From contig JAQWFD010000029.1 of the NCBI GenBank assembly GCA_028704555.1, forward strand, positions 1-48,556: a stretch of DNA of 48,556 nucleotides, given 5' to 3'. Source of the stretch: Desulfobacterales bacterium. Lineage in GTDB: Bacteria > Desulfobacterota > Desulfobacteria > Desulfobacterales > JAQWFD01. A program made the position numbers and the translations under genes. Numbering within the stretch: position 1 is the first letter of the stretch; each line of letters starts with the position of its first letter. The notes under the pieces are model-generated. The model was given only the letters and a program-made list of their open reading frames with translations. It had not been told where the DNA came from and searched no databases. Shown here piece after piece: positions 27,201 through 34,683 of the stretch.

Positions 27201-27910
27201 AGTTCCGTTTTGAACTTGCTGGCAGAAAAATCATTGATCGCTGAACTGTATACCTTGTAGGTGTCGTTATAGTCTGCCTCGCTGTAACCCATCGAAGCAA
27301 AGACATCTCGCATAATTTTGGCAACCAGTCTGTTGCTTGCTTTCAGCTCGTCCCACTCCTTACCTTCCAGCTCTCTAACAACATTTTTAAAATTATCATA
27401 TTTCCCATCGATATAGAGGTCAAATTCCATGTATCCATAGATATCCTCCCTGAATCCGAGATGTTTTAGCAAATTGAAAAACAGAGTGAACGCCAGTCCA
27501 CGATCTGTATTTTGTTTGGCCACATCCAGAAAAACAACCCGGCTGTTTATGGATTCCAAATTACGGATGGCATTTTCAATAAGGCTTTCATCTGAAACAC
27601 CTTTAAGCCGAGGGATAAAGCGTTCTCGTGCCGGAGTCCCGTTAATTACGGGGTTGGATATGGTGTAACCGAGCATTTTACCAAAATAGGATTTACCGGA
27701 ACCATAAAACCCGGAAAGCCAGACCCCGGTTTCTTTAATATTTGAAGTGAACTGGTTGGTAAAATTGTAGAGATGACGGCCAATACCTTCAGTTACAATA
27801 TATGACTCAATTTCCTGCTGAATTTCCAATTCTGATTGATCTTCAAGGTCAATGACATTCTTAATGTCTTCCTGAAGATCCAGAGTTAAAATTTCATTAA
27901 TCTTAGACAT
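24281..27910 (-). CDS. brxC: BREX protein BrxC (ATPase)
   Basis: 1209 residues, matching the ~1200 typical of type 1. Walker A GFYGSGKS lies at 67-74 and a Walker B-like LVFIFDEASEAIS near 247-259. A long helical remainder carries a late CKSCGYS cysteine pair. BrxC (PglY homologue) is a P-loop ATPase needed for restriction and in some systems for methylation, probably as part of a complex on DNA. AAGGGG precedes the ATG and the gene begins 10 bases after brxB, so it is in the tightly coupled front half of the operon. Confidence 0.96.
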   Translation of the reverse strand: MSKINEILTLDLQEDIKNVIDLEDQSELEIQQEIESYIVTEGIGRHLYNFTNQFTSNIKETGVWLSGFYGSGKSYFGKMLGYTISNPVINGTPARERFIPRLKGVSDESLIENAIRNLESINSRVVFLDVAKQNTDRGLAFTLFFNLLKHLGFREDIYGYMEFDLYIDGKYDNFKNVVRELEGKEWDELKASNRLVAKIMRDVFASMGYSEADYNDTYKVYSSAINDFSASKFKTELEKYLKFKSDETLVFIFDEASEAISQKKFTLLDLEGISEALSSINSKVWTIAIAQEKLDDVINNANVNRSQLTKVTDRFKTKIHLESTEVDIIIRSRLLQKKDTYFKQLLDYYKKNEGLVSDATNLKSSYPTKTTSAEEFAIYYPFHKYQFDILQKFLFSSNALVATQIAARGMIITIFDVLRKQMRDQDLFAFTPGHAICTEAQTAPPVGLVNKYDTARKILNENKSEVDGEKLLKTIHLLADSAVVSPTAENITKSYITDIKKYYDIKPNIEKVLHLLVEAKVLLLSKNNYKITSDLEGKLLEEMKEFDVELFSKKRLLINYVKTYKLLTPVATFNNGSDTFKFSVLSDQDDELCSPGSKQLKLIVYSLFNISENRQDFVEQIKLETQSDKDLITLIPDNREFSQIDKLIGEIRRYAYMEEKYSNESDPSKRQIIRDFSTIREEKEKDLRIKIENAYRTSTLIYMFDEYLLNSDTYKGTINEIQRKLIKNIYTKRLAAQLSEGLAPKIFSNRKENLSRLFSGDDFCFFDTHGNFTGDHLKVVEEINARIKSRYVDGRSLESDVSGPPWGYAFGTIVSTLAALFRAGRLAVKYNGETWFSHDQKAVHEAFINATKFKSASFKSITATLTADQKNRAVQLLMDLDIENHTGRKVDWNINDFDLADEISVKATHFIEALKALNNTVDHFESLFPNVVAQKATLQEYAGKVTENNYIEKVEHLLATGDTFRSTIQTIIKTQKFIKKNLPKAKEFKCFIEDVVAELKKSDRSDDSIQDAYDEFLRLYKQDMVKNFAQLLQQAQVVKDTYFRLIKTAASGMTYEYQLLQGKVDGAVRNLKQNYPAEFNAQNLKNLEVLKRYCSSRILGEPNLEFSITCKSCGYSLSDILNYTALAPAKDNELLIIQSSFLAEAPPQLETIADPLDKQATPKRPRKIKMIVPCKIMTVKEYKTLLTEQLTALAAARPSEEIELDIEVE

Positions 27911-27920
27911 GTGCAGCCCC

Positions 27921-28469
27921 TTATTTTACCAGAGTACAACGGTACTTCGATGCGGGTTTAAAGTTCAAAAAATAAAGATTATCATCTTCAAGTCTGGATG
28001 GATAGAAAATCACTAAAGGATGTGACAGTTTCATCACAGATCGGTGATCCATAATATTTACATTTTCTATTCCAGTACCGTAGAGGCAGCCTGTCCTTAC
28101 CAGAAATGGAATTTTGTTATTCTTGCAGGCTGATTCAATTTCTTTGAGAATCAGGTCAAACAAATCGACTGCCGGATCATCTGATCGAAAAATCAAATGG
28201 GGAGTGTTTTGGAAATCGTGATAATAATCCTTGAACAAATCCCATCCATCCTTATCGATAAACTTTACAAACAGCTTACTGATGTCTATGAAGGCTGCTT
28301 TTTCCTGATAAAGCGTCTTTGCCTTTTCAATATAAAGGTGCTCTTCATTCGGCGGATACGAAAAAAGAATGCTGTTTCCTCCGTTGGCCTGTTTTCTCAG
28401 CTGGTCCTGATTTTCTATATGAAATTGAAGATCTTCAAATTTCTGTTTATGGTCTGTGATATAAGACAT
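27921..28469 (-). CDS. brxB: BREX protein BrxB (DUF1788)
   Basis: 182 residues, slightly shorter than many BrxB proteins. The motifs I recognise are FSYPPNEEHLYIEKAKTLY near the N-terminus and HPLVIFYPSRLEDDNLYFLN near the C-terminus, matching the DUF1788 family. Function is not known in molecular detail; it is part of the conserved type 1 core. It overlaps the end of brxA by 23 bases and is followed after 10 bases by brxC, which indicates translational coupling and fixed stoichiometry. Confidence 0.94.
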   Translation of the reverse strand: MSYITDHKQKFEDLQFHIENQDQLRKQANGGNSILFSYPPNEEHLYIEKAKTLYQEKAAFIDISKLFVKFIDKDGWDLFKDYYHDFQNTPHLIFRSDDPAVDLFDLILKEIESACKNNKIPFLVRTGCLYGTGIENVNIMDHRSVMKLSHPLVIFYPSRLEDDNLYFLNFKPASKYRCTLVK

Positions 28470-29265
28470 CGCAAATCCCTTTATAGCTGTGGGTTAATTC
28501 GATGTTCAAAGCGACCCCGTTGAAATTCATATCAAAAAAGCCTTTCAACGAAAGTTTTTTGAGTCGCTCCTGGATATCTTCAGGTACAACAAACGAAAGC
28601 GGCAGCATCTCATTTATTAAAATGTTACTGCTTTGAGGATCGTGCAGCCTGGCAAAATAGATAAATAATACCAATGATTCTGCCGACGTTTTAATGTGCC
28701 TGAAAGACTTTTTTCGCACGCCTTCAAGAAAATTCAGTTTGGTCATCAGGTTAAGGTATTTGGTTGATAGGGTATTTATTGTACTTTCAGACCAATTAAG
28801 ATTCAGCTGCTTGTTCTGATTTAAAAATTCTTTTAGATACGCAGTGACATCGTCTTTTGATATGCTGGCTCTTCCGGAAGAATATACCTTGATGAAAATC
28901 CGGGAAGAAATTTCTCGAAACAGTCGATTGTTCAGAGCAAATTGCCAAAACAGGATCAGCTCTCTTTCCGGCAGAGAAACATTACTTTGAAAAAGGCTCC
29001 GGATCAGCTCCCTGTGCCCCTGGTTTTTGAATTGAAAAAATGCCCGTTTTACCGCTCTTTCAACCCGTTTTCTGCTTCGTTCAGTTCTCAGATTAAATTC
29101 GTTCCTGCCTGACACCAAATCTCTGATAGAGTCATCTTTACTGAAATACGAATCAATTGCCTTATAAATGACACTACAATCCCTCAGCCCACCAATCACA
29201 TTTATCGTGGTATCGTAACTACCAGGTTCAATTGTGTTATGTGATTCTAACATCTTATTCGACAT
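28447..29265 (-). CDS. brxA: BREX protein BrxA (DUF1819)
   Basis: 272 residues from the ATG at 29265, or 268 from the ATG at 29253; the frame is open further upstream but that part overlaps the regulator gene in another frame. The DUF1819 pattern is visible: a short N-terminus, then an HTH-like helical stretch with RKRVERAVKRAFFQFKNQGH and SLPERELILFWQFALNNRLF. BrxA is a small DNA-binding protein of the BREX core. It begins inside or just behind the HTH gene stop and overlaps brxB, so regulator, brxA and brxB form one translated chain. Confidence 0.93.
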   Translation of the reverse strand: MSNKMLESHNTIEPGSYDTTINVIGGLRDCSVIYKAIDSYFSKDDSIRDLVSGRNEFNLRTERSRKRVERAVKRAFFQFKNQGHRELIRSLFQSNVSLPERELILFWQFALNNRLFREISSRIFIKVYSSGRASISKDDVTAYLKEFLNQNKQLNLNWSESTINTLSTKYLNLMTKLNFLEGVRKKSFRHIKTSAESLVLFIYFARLHDPQSSNILINEMLPLSFVVPEDIQERLKKLSLKGFFDMNFNGVALNIELTHSYKGICDVLYHRP

Positions 29266-29452
29266 CCTTACCCGATTTATCAGCCGCCCCACCAGAGCGA
29301 ACCCATTGATCCACTTCGTCCTGTTTGAACATCCAGCGACGACCGACACGATGGCCGGGCATACCGCGATGCCCGATCCATTTATAGATTGTTTCATTGC
29401 TTACATTCAGATATTTACAGATGTCATCGACCGTCAGCCATCTGTCTTCCAT
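29255..29452 (-). CDS. Excisionase/MerR-type helix-turn-helix protein at the head of the BREX operon
   Basis: 65 residues, of which ~45 form an HTH_17-type winged helix: LTVDDICKYLNVSNETIYKW then HRVGRRWMFKQDEVDQWV. The family includes phage excisionases and small regulators. Its stop overlaps or abuts the brxA start, so it is the first gene of the BREX operon. It probably binds DNA near its own promoter; an inverted repeat overlapping the -10 (29544-29560) is a candidate operator. AAGGA lies nine bases before the ATG. An excisionase role for the island cannot be ruled out, but no integrase is nearby. Confidence 0.88.
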   Translation of the reverse strand: MEDRWLTVDDICKYLNVSNETIYKWIGHRGMPGHRVGRRWMFKQDEVDQWVRSGGAADKSGKDVE

Positions 29453-29543
29453 CGCTCAAAGTCCTTCTTCATCATGAGGTTATTGTATGATGCTCCAGCT
29501 AACGCACTGAAGAACTTGCTTTATCTGCACATAATTCCGCAAC

Positions 29544-29560
29544 ATACAGCCACACTGTAT
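29544..29560. promoter_or_regulatory. Inverted repeat overlapping the BREX promoter, candidate operator
   Basis: ATACAG-CCACA-CTGTAT on the plus strand: 6-bp perfect arms with a 5-base spacer, overlapping the putative -10 and start region. Placement suits repression by the HTH protein encoded first in the operon. Confidence 0.4.
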
Positions 29561-29584
29561 ACTTATTCGATTGGCCTAAATCAA
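29556..29584 (-). promoter_or_regulatory. Putative sigma-70 promoter of the BREX operon
   Basis: On the minus strand TTGATT (29584-29579), a 17-base spacer and TATACA (29561-29556). It would give a leader of about 95 bases before the HTH gene. Choice is by consensus only. Confidence 0.45.
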
Positions 29585-29741
29585 TGTAATTTTTGACGAT
29601 TAGTGCCGATTTGGATGAATATTCACCGAATCATATCGAAATGGAGGTAAAAATTTTTTGCGCCTTCGCGCCTTGCGTAAGAATTATTGTACTACCGGCT
29701 TGGCTGGATCAGAGAGAGCTTTTTTGACTGTTTAAAATTCT

Positions 29742-31661
29742 TCAAGATTGATTTTCCAAAATCCGATTTCTCACGTCCGCAAACGGATATCGTTCCAGGA
29801 TTCCAAAGTGAGGCAGTTTTCTGATCTTAAGTTTTGTGAATATAGGAGAGGATATGCCGCATAAAAAGCGGGTAAAATGTGAGTCGGAAAAATGATCCCC
29901 GGCAGCTGCGGAAAATTCTTTTTTCATTGGATCGATGTTAATTTCGGAAAGCGGCTTGAGCGTTTCAGAGCGTTCCAAGACAGCAGGCCCCTGCTTGCAG
30001 ACGGAGCAATGCCCGCACATGGCTTTTTCAAGATGCTCACCAAAATATTCAGCCAGGCGCTTACTGATACAGGCATCACTTTGAAAAAAATCGACCATTT
30101 GGTGAGTTCGTCGAATTTCAAAGGCCTCCTTATCGACAAACAAGCCATAAATTTTTTCAGTCACCCGGTCGATATCGAACTGGCGATTTTTTATATTGTA
30201 GACATCGATGGTTTGTCTCGACTCCAGCTCGATCCATTCTTTCTGGTCGAAATATTCCAGAGCCGCAATGATACGTTGGCGCTGGGCATGACAGGTTTCC
30301 ATGATTTTTGCGACATCCACATGGGTCCAGACTTTTTTCGTATGACAATTCTCAAAAATCGCGGTCACAAACGCTTTTCTCTCCCCCTGAAACATATTGA
30401 TAATCTGTTGCGGATCGATCCGGTATTTGAGTGTATATTCATCAAACCGGGTAAATTTCGGCTGAATCAGCCCTTCCATATCCAGATAGACAAGCAATGT
30501 TTTCAACGGCAGCAATTTAATGTCCAGTTCGTTGGAAAGCGCTGTTGCCTTTACTTCCCACAGCGGGGTTGGCTGCCTGCGGATGATGTCCAGCAGGTTG
30601 TAAATCGCCTGTTTTTCCGGAGTATCGCCGTAGGTAAAGTTTTCAAGCACATTCAAATTATCCAGATTACCGAGCACCTCGCATAACGCGGGCTTGCCGT
30701 CGCGTCCGGCCCGACCGATTTCCTGGCTGTAATTTTCAATGGATTTGGGCAGATCATAATGAATAATGCGACGGATATCTTTTTTATCAATTCCCATGCC
30801 AAAGGCTATGGTTGCAACAATGCATTGCACTTCCCCGTTCATGAACCGGTTCTGTACATCTTCGCGTTTTTCGGAATCCATCCCGGCATGGTAGGCAAGC
30901 GCGTTCAGTCTCTGTTTTTGAAGAAAAGCGGCAACCTTTTCTGCGGTTTTCTGAAGGGTTACATAGACAATGGTCGAGGCATATAGAGATTCATTCAGGC
31001 GGTTGAGAAGCCAGGCGGTTTTTCGAATTTCAGCTGTCGGCGTAATCTGCAGAAACAGATTGCTCCGGTAAAAGCCGGTGGCAACCACATTGTCCGGAGG
31101 CAAATTAAATTTTTGGCACATATCCCCGACCACCTGTTCGGTAGCCGTAGCGGTGAGCAGCAGTACCTGCCCGATGTTAAATTCCTCGCGGTACATGGGA
31201 AGCTTCAGGTATTCAGGACGAAAGTTATGACCCCATTCGGAAATGCAGTGTGCTTCGTCGATCACCAGCAACGAGAGGTTCATTTTCCGAAGATGGAATC
31301 GAAACCGTTCGTTCTTGAACCGCTCCACCGAAATCATGAGGATTTTCAATTTTCCGTTTTTGGCATTTTCAATAACGTTGTTGTATTCCTCACGGGACAA
31401 AGTGGAATCCAGACGTGCGGCCGGGATCTTGTTTGCCGTCAGAAAATCAAGCTGGTCTTTCATCAGGGAAAGCAACGGAGATACCACAAGGGTCAGGTGG
31501 GGCAACAACATGGCCGGCAGCTGATAGCACATGGATTTTCCCGCCCCGGTCGGAAAAATCGCCGCTGCCGACTGGTGGTCCATAATTTTTGCAATAACCT
31601 CTTTCTGCCCTTTTTTAAATGAATCAAATCCGAAAATCGCCTGTAAGTGATGTTCCAGCAT
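29742..31661 (-). CDS. recQ: RecQ-family ATP-dependent DNA helicase
   Basis: 639 residues from the ATG at 31661, which has GAGGGG six bases upstream; the ATG two codons earlier would touch that site. Superfamily 2 motifs: Walker A PTGAGKS, DEAH in LLVIDEAHCISEWGHNFRPEY, TATAT, IVATIAFGMGIDK and QEIGRAGRDG. A RecQ zinc-binding segment with CGHCSVC follows, then a winged-helix-type part; no HRDC domain is evident. RecQ unwinds 3' to 5' and works in recombination repair. It lies upstream of the BREX operon on the same strand, separated by ~290 bases including the BREX promoter, so it is adjacent to but not part of the core operon. Confidence 0.92.
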   Translation of the reverse strand: MLEHHLQAIFGFDSFKKGQKEVIAKIMDHQSAAAIFPTGAGKSMCYQLPAMLLPHLTLVVSPLLSLMKDQLDFLTANKIPAARLDSTLSREEYNNVIENAKNGKLKILMISVERFKNERFRFHLRKMNLSLLVIDEAHCISEWGHNFRPEYLKLPMYREEFNIGQVLLLTATATEQVVGDMCQKFNLPPDNVVATGFYRSNLFLQITPTAEIRKTAWLLNRLNESLYASTIVYVTLQKTAEKVAAFLQKQRLNALAYHAGMDSEKREDVQNRFMNGEVQCIVATIAFGMGIDKKDIRRIIHYDLPKSIENYSQEIGRAGRDGKPALCEVLGNLDNLNVLENFTYGDTPEKQAIYNLLDIIRRQPTPLWEVKATALSNELDIKLLPLKTLLVYLDMEGLIQPKFTRFDEYTLKYRIDPQQIINMFQGERKAFVTAIFENCHTKKVWTHVDVAKIMETCHAQRQRIIAALEYFDQKEWIELESRQTIDVYNIKNRQFDIDRVTEKIYGLFVDKEAFEIRRTHQMVDFFQSDACISKRLAEYFGEHLEKAMCGHCSVCKQGPAVLERSETLKPLSEINIDPMKKEFSAAAGDHFSDSHFTRFLCGISSPIFTKLKIRKLPHFGILERYPFADVRNRILENQS

Positions 31662-31697
31662 TTGCATCCCCTCAATTCTTCGTTTTGTTTTCTTATG

Positions 31698-31973
31698 TCA
31701 AAAAATGTTCTCATCCGAAGAATTAAGGAATACTCCATTTGACTTATCTGTGTCAATGATGCGAAATCCGTGGATATATTTTTCCTTGCGGCTTTGTGCC
31801 GTATTATCTATCCTGTTTCCCCGTTCTCCGAAATGGATCTTGACCGCCGTCAGATCCTTTTTGCGAATTTTCCCTTTAAACTCCTCCATATCCATCAGTT
31901 TCCTGATCTTGCTGATTTTATTGTCCCGGATTTTACGACTTCTAAAATTCACCATATAAACATTTGATGTCAT
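31698..31973 (-). pseudogene. Truncated N-terminus of a DUF362 4Fe-4S protein
   Basis: The ATG at 31973 follows GGGGGAG six bases upstream. The first ~53 residues (SNVYMVNFRSRK through KKDLTAVKIHFGERGN) match the start of DUF362 proteins, which normally continue for ~250-370 residues with TAYIRP-type sequence and a ferredoxin domain. After HFGERGN (about 31815) the sequence changes to unrelated residues and stops, so the gene is broken. The break lies beside a stretch (31746-31775) resembling the BREX-operon repeat. The remainder of the gene was not found in this window. This is probably the right-hand scar of the island insertion or of a deletion. Confidence 0.65.
31746..31775. repeat. Degenerate copy of the CCACRGATG repeat half at the island edge
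   Basis: ATCTGTGTCAATGATGCGAA followed by ATCCGTGG keeps the spacing of the family's right half (ATCTGTGTCTATCCGTGTCC then ATCTGTGG) with several mismatches in the middle. It lies in the tail of the broken DUF362 gene. Confidence 0.35.
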
Positions 31974-32117
31974 CGTTCGCTCCCCCATTTCATAAATATC
32001 ATTGCTTTGGTTCCAACTCGAATAATTATAAAATTTATGGTATAAGTTGGCATAAAACATAATATAAACCCTATTTAAATTCCATTGTTTGGGTAAAGTT
32101 TTTTAAATGATTTTTGG

Positions 32118-33938
32118 ATGAAAGACGTGATAATACAACCCGGAAAAAATATTCTGATCGGAAGCGGTGCCATTGGCACCTGTCTGAGACAAAATACAAA
32201 CGTCTCAACCGATCCGGTAGAAATGCTGAACCTGACAAGCCCGGAATCTGTCCGGGCCCTTCATCTGCAATACAAAGCCGCCGGATCTCAGATTCTGCTA
32301 ACCAATACGTTTGCAGCCAACCCCCTTGTCCTCGGAGAGATCGGGATGGCGTCAAAATGCCATGAAATAAACGAAGCCGGCGTGCGGCTGGCACGCGAGG
32401 CAGGGGGAAACCAGTGCCTGATATGGGCATCCGCAGGCCCGCTTGCCCTGGGACTCAGGCGTGATGACTATGATGCCGCCGCCCTGAAAACCCTGTTTGT
32501 GAAGCAATGTGAGGCCCTCACCCAGGCCGATGCCATAGTCTTTGAAACATTTACCGATGCGAAAGAAGCCACCGCTGCTGTTTCAGCTGCCGCACAGATC
32601 AATATGCCGTTTATCTTTCAGGTGGGTAATGTGGGCGGAGGTCCAAACCGATGGCAACGGATCCGGTTGTTGATATCCATCGCCCTGGATGCCGGCGCAA
32701 TGGCGGTCGGTACCAACTGTCTGCATCCGAATGAAATTCTCGATGTGGTTGACTTTCTTACGGCGTCTGTTTCCGTTCCGGTAACGGTATCCCCCAATGC
32801 CGGGCATCCGGTTATCCGGCGCGGCCTTGTGAGTTACACCTGCTCTCCGGATGATTTTGCCTCCATCGGAGAAAAGCTTTCCTCCCTCGGTGCATCGGTG
32901 ATCGGCGGATGCTGCGGAACCACACCGGAACACATCCGGAAACTGGCATTGGCTGTCAAAGGAAAACCCGTTGGCAGAAGACAATTGGTGGAAATTTCAA
33001 AAATCATCCAACCGGCAATATCTCCTGAGAAACATGAACCTGCCCGAAACCGGATCAGAGATCTTATCCAATCAGACGCATTTGTTACCAGCGTTGAAAT
33101 CCGCGCAGACCGGAAACAGAGTCTGGAACAGATCATTTCAGGCGCGGCTCAAATCGCCGATGCCGGTGTCAGCCTGTTCGATGTTCCCGATAATCCCGGG
33201 GCAACTGTCGGCCGGGATGCCATGGTGGTGACATCCCGCCTTCAGGACAAACTCAATGTGCCATCCATCTGTCACAAATCCGTCACGCAGTCCAACCTCC
33301 TTCAGCTTCATTCGTGCCTGATCGGTTGCTGGGATCTGGGCTTACAGGGCATTCTGGCGGTTACCGGTGATTCCCCGTCAATGGGTCACCTTGGAACCAT
33401 GGCCCGTATGGTTACGGACCTGAAAAGTTCGGTTGAACTTCTCCGGCTCATCAAAACATTGAGACAGGGCCGGATGATCAATGAGGAAGAAATCGCTGAT
33501 CCTCCGGATTTATGCGCCGGCTGCGCTTTTGGCCGACCGGAGCAATCGCATCTGAAATGGCTCGGGAAAAAAATCGATGCGGGTGCGGAATTTGTATTTT
33601 CCCAGCCGGTATTTACCGCAGATGACGTAAAACGGCTTCTGGATTCAGTTTCCGCTTACCCGATACGGATGTTTCCGGGAATCATGCCGCTGGTCAGCCG
33701 GAAAAATGCCGAATTTTTTGCTTCCGGAAGAATCCCGGGAATAAAAGTCCCCTCAACGATTGCAGATCAATTCGACCGGTTTGAGAAGGCTGAAGATCAG
33801 CGGCGCCTCGGGCTGGATATGGCAGCGGAACTGGCACAGGTTATTGCAGCAGAAGCCCGTGGTATTTATATTATCATGCCCTTTGGCAAAAACGGTTACA
33901 GCGAGACGGCCCGGCTGGTTCGATCCATTCAGCCATGA
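32118..33938 (+). CDS. Bifunctional homocysteine S-methyltransferase / 5,10-methylenetetrahydrofolate reductase
   Basis: 606 residues in two domains. Residues ~1-285 form a homocysteine S-methyltransferase barrel: GSGAIGT near the start, NTFAANPL, and the zinc cysteines in GTNCLHPNE and VIGGCCGTTPEH. Residues ~315-606 form a methylene-THF reductase: VEIRADRKQ, SICHKSVTQSN, AVTGDSP and QPVFTADDVKRLL. The layout equals that of B. subtilis YitJ. It reduces methylene-THF to methyl-THF and may methylate homocysteine to methionine. The ribosome site is weak (TTTTTGG abutting the ATG). It is the first gene of a closely spaced plus-strand run; no SAM riboswitch is visible in the ~145-base upstream gap. 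Confidence 0.93.
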   Translation: MKDVIIQPGKNILIGSGAIGTCLRQNTNVSTDPVEMLNLTSPESVRALHLQYKAAGSQILLTNTFAANPLVLGEIGMASKCHEINEAGVRLAREAGGNQCLIWASAGPLALGLRRDDYDAAALKTLFVKQCEALTQADAIVFETFTDAKEATAAVSAAAQINMPFIFQVGNVGGGPNRWQRIRLLISIALDAGAMAVGTNCLHPNEILDVVDFLTASVSVPVTVSPNAGHPVIRRGLVSYTCSPDDFASIGEKLSSLGASVIGGCCGTTPEHIRKLALAVKGKPVGRRQLVEISKIIQPAISPEKHEPARNRIRDLIQSDAFVTSVEIRADRKQSLEQIISGAAQIADAGVSLFDVPDNPGATVGRDAMVVTSRLQDKLNVPSICHKSVTQSNLLQLHSCLIGCWDLGLQGILAVTGDSPSMGHLGTMARMVTDLKSSVELLRLIKTLRQGRMINEEEIADPPDLCAGCAFGRPEQSHLKWLGKKIDAGAEFVFSQPVFTADDVKRLLDSVSAYPIRMFPGIMPLVSRKNAEFFASGRIPGIKVPSTIADQFDRFEKAEDQRRLGLDMAAELAQVIAAEARGIYIIMPFGKNGYSETARLVRSIQP

Positions 33939-33962
33939 CTGAGCCGCGCTTCGGAGACAAAC

Positions 33963-34670
33963 ATGATATCTGAAAGTCACGGCCGCCGCCCCGGCATCCG
34001 GGAATTAATTCTGTGTTTCGCTTTATGTCTGAGTCCGTTTGCCGGACTCTGCCAGCAGGTTTCATCCCATTCCGATACCCCGGATCAATGGCAACAGCTG
34101 TCCATCAACACCAGCGACATTATCCGGGATACGGTCGGAACGCCCCCGGCATTTCCCAAATATACAAGCCAGTTGATGAACCTGGCCAACCAGAACGCCC
34201 AGGCTACGCGACCAAAGGTGATCGGCCAGATGTCGGAGCTGATTCAGCAGTTTGAGGGAAATTCTTACGAACAGTGGGCACAGTGGTATACCGATTCCCA
34301 TCCGGATGCGATTGACACCGCAACCCGGAAAATCTGCGGCATGATCAACAAGCTTCGTGCGTCCATGGACCAAATTGATGAGAATCTGGTCCGCCAGTGG
34401 GTCAATGACCTGGTGCTGGCAAAGACATATGCGGGACTTCGTTTTCAGAAAAGCGTTTTATGTAAAATCGCTGAATCAAAAAATGAGCCTTACCGCTTGT
34501 CGAATCCATCTGAAGAAGCCAAAGGCATTGACGGGTATATCGGCAACCTGCCGGTTTCGGTAAAACCCGTATCCTACCGGCAGAAAAACATGTTGAATGA
34601 ATCTATTAATGTACATATCATCTATTACGAGAAGAAAAAAACCGGACTGACAGTCTATTATGACTTTTAA
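33963..34670 (+). CDS. MjaI-type restriction endonuclease homologue with signal-like N-terminus
   Basis: 235 residues. Residues ~68-235 fit the RE_MjaI family as I recall it: FPKYTSQLMNLANQNAQATR, PKVIGQMSELIQQF, VNDLVLAKTYAGLRFQK, GIDGYIGNLPVSVKP (likely catalytic Asp and Lys of a PD-(D/E)XK site) and VHIIYYEKKKTGLTVYYDF. MjaI cuts CTAG. No methyltransferase gene is adjacent. Residues ~1-32 (RRPGIRELILCFALCLSPFA) look like a Sec signal or membrane helix, odd for a restriction enzyme, yet CGGAG precedes this ATG and no other start lies before the conserved part. It sits 24 bases after the MTHFR fusion and 13 before a tautomerase gene. A repurposed nuclease is possible. Confidence 0.65.
   Translation: MISESHGRRPGIRELILCFALCLSPFAGLCQQVSSHSDTPDQWQQLSINTSDIIRDTVGTPPAFPKYTSQLMNLANQNAQATRPKVIGQMSELIQQFEGNSYEQWAQWYTDSHPDAIDTATRKICGMINKLRASMDQIDENLVRQWVNDLVLAKTYAGLRFQKSVLCKIAESKNEPYRLSNPSEEAKGIDGYIGNLPVSVKPVSYRQKNMLNESINVHIIYYEKKKTGLTVYYDF
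34033..34053 (+). repeat. Short hairpin inside the 5' part of the MjaI-like gene
   Basis: GAGTCCG-TTTGC-CGGACTC forms a perfect 7-bp stem within the signal-like segment. No T-run follows, so it is not a terminator. It may be coincidental or affect translation. Confidence 0.4.
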
Positions 34671-34683
34671 GAGGAGAATGAAT

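Noticed and set aside
29266..29397. 44-codon N-terminal extension of BrxA
   Set aside because: It overlaps the HTH gene in another frame and does not resemble DUF1819; the later ATGs fit better.
29640..29700. GCGCCTTCGCGCCTTGCG stretch downstream of recQ as a repeat element
   Set aside because: It resembles a common short intergenic repeat, but only one imperfect copy is seen here and no boundaries can be set.
31974..32117. SAM riboswitch upstream of the HMT/MTHFR fusion
   Set aside because: The methionine-type gene made me look, but no S-box core, stem pattern or terminator/antiterminator is visible in the 144 bases.
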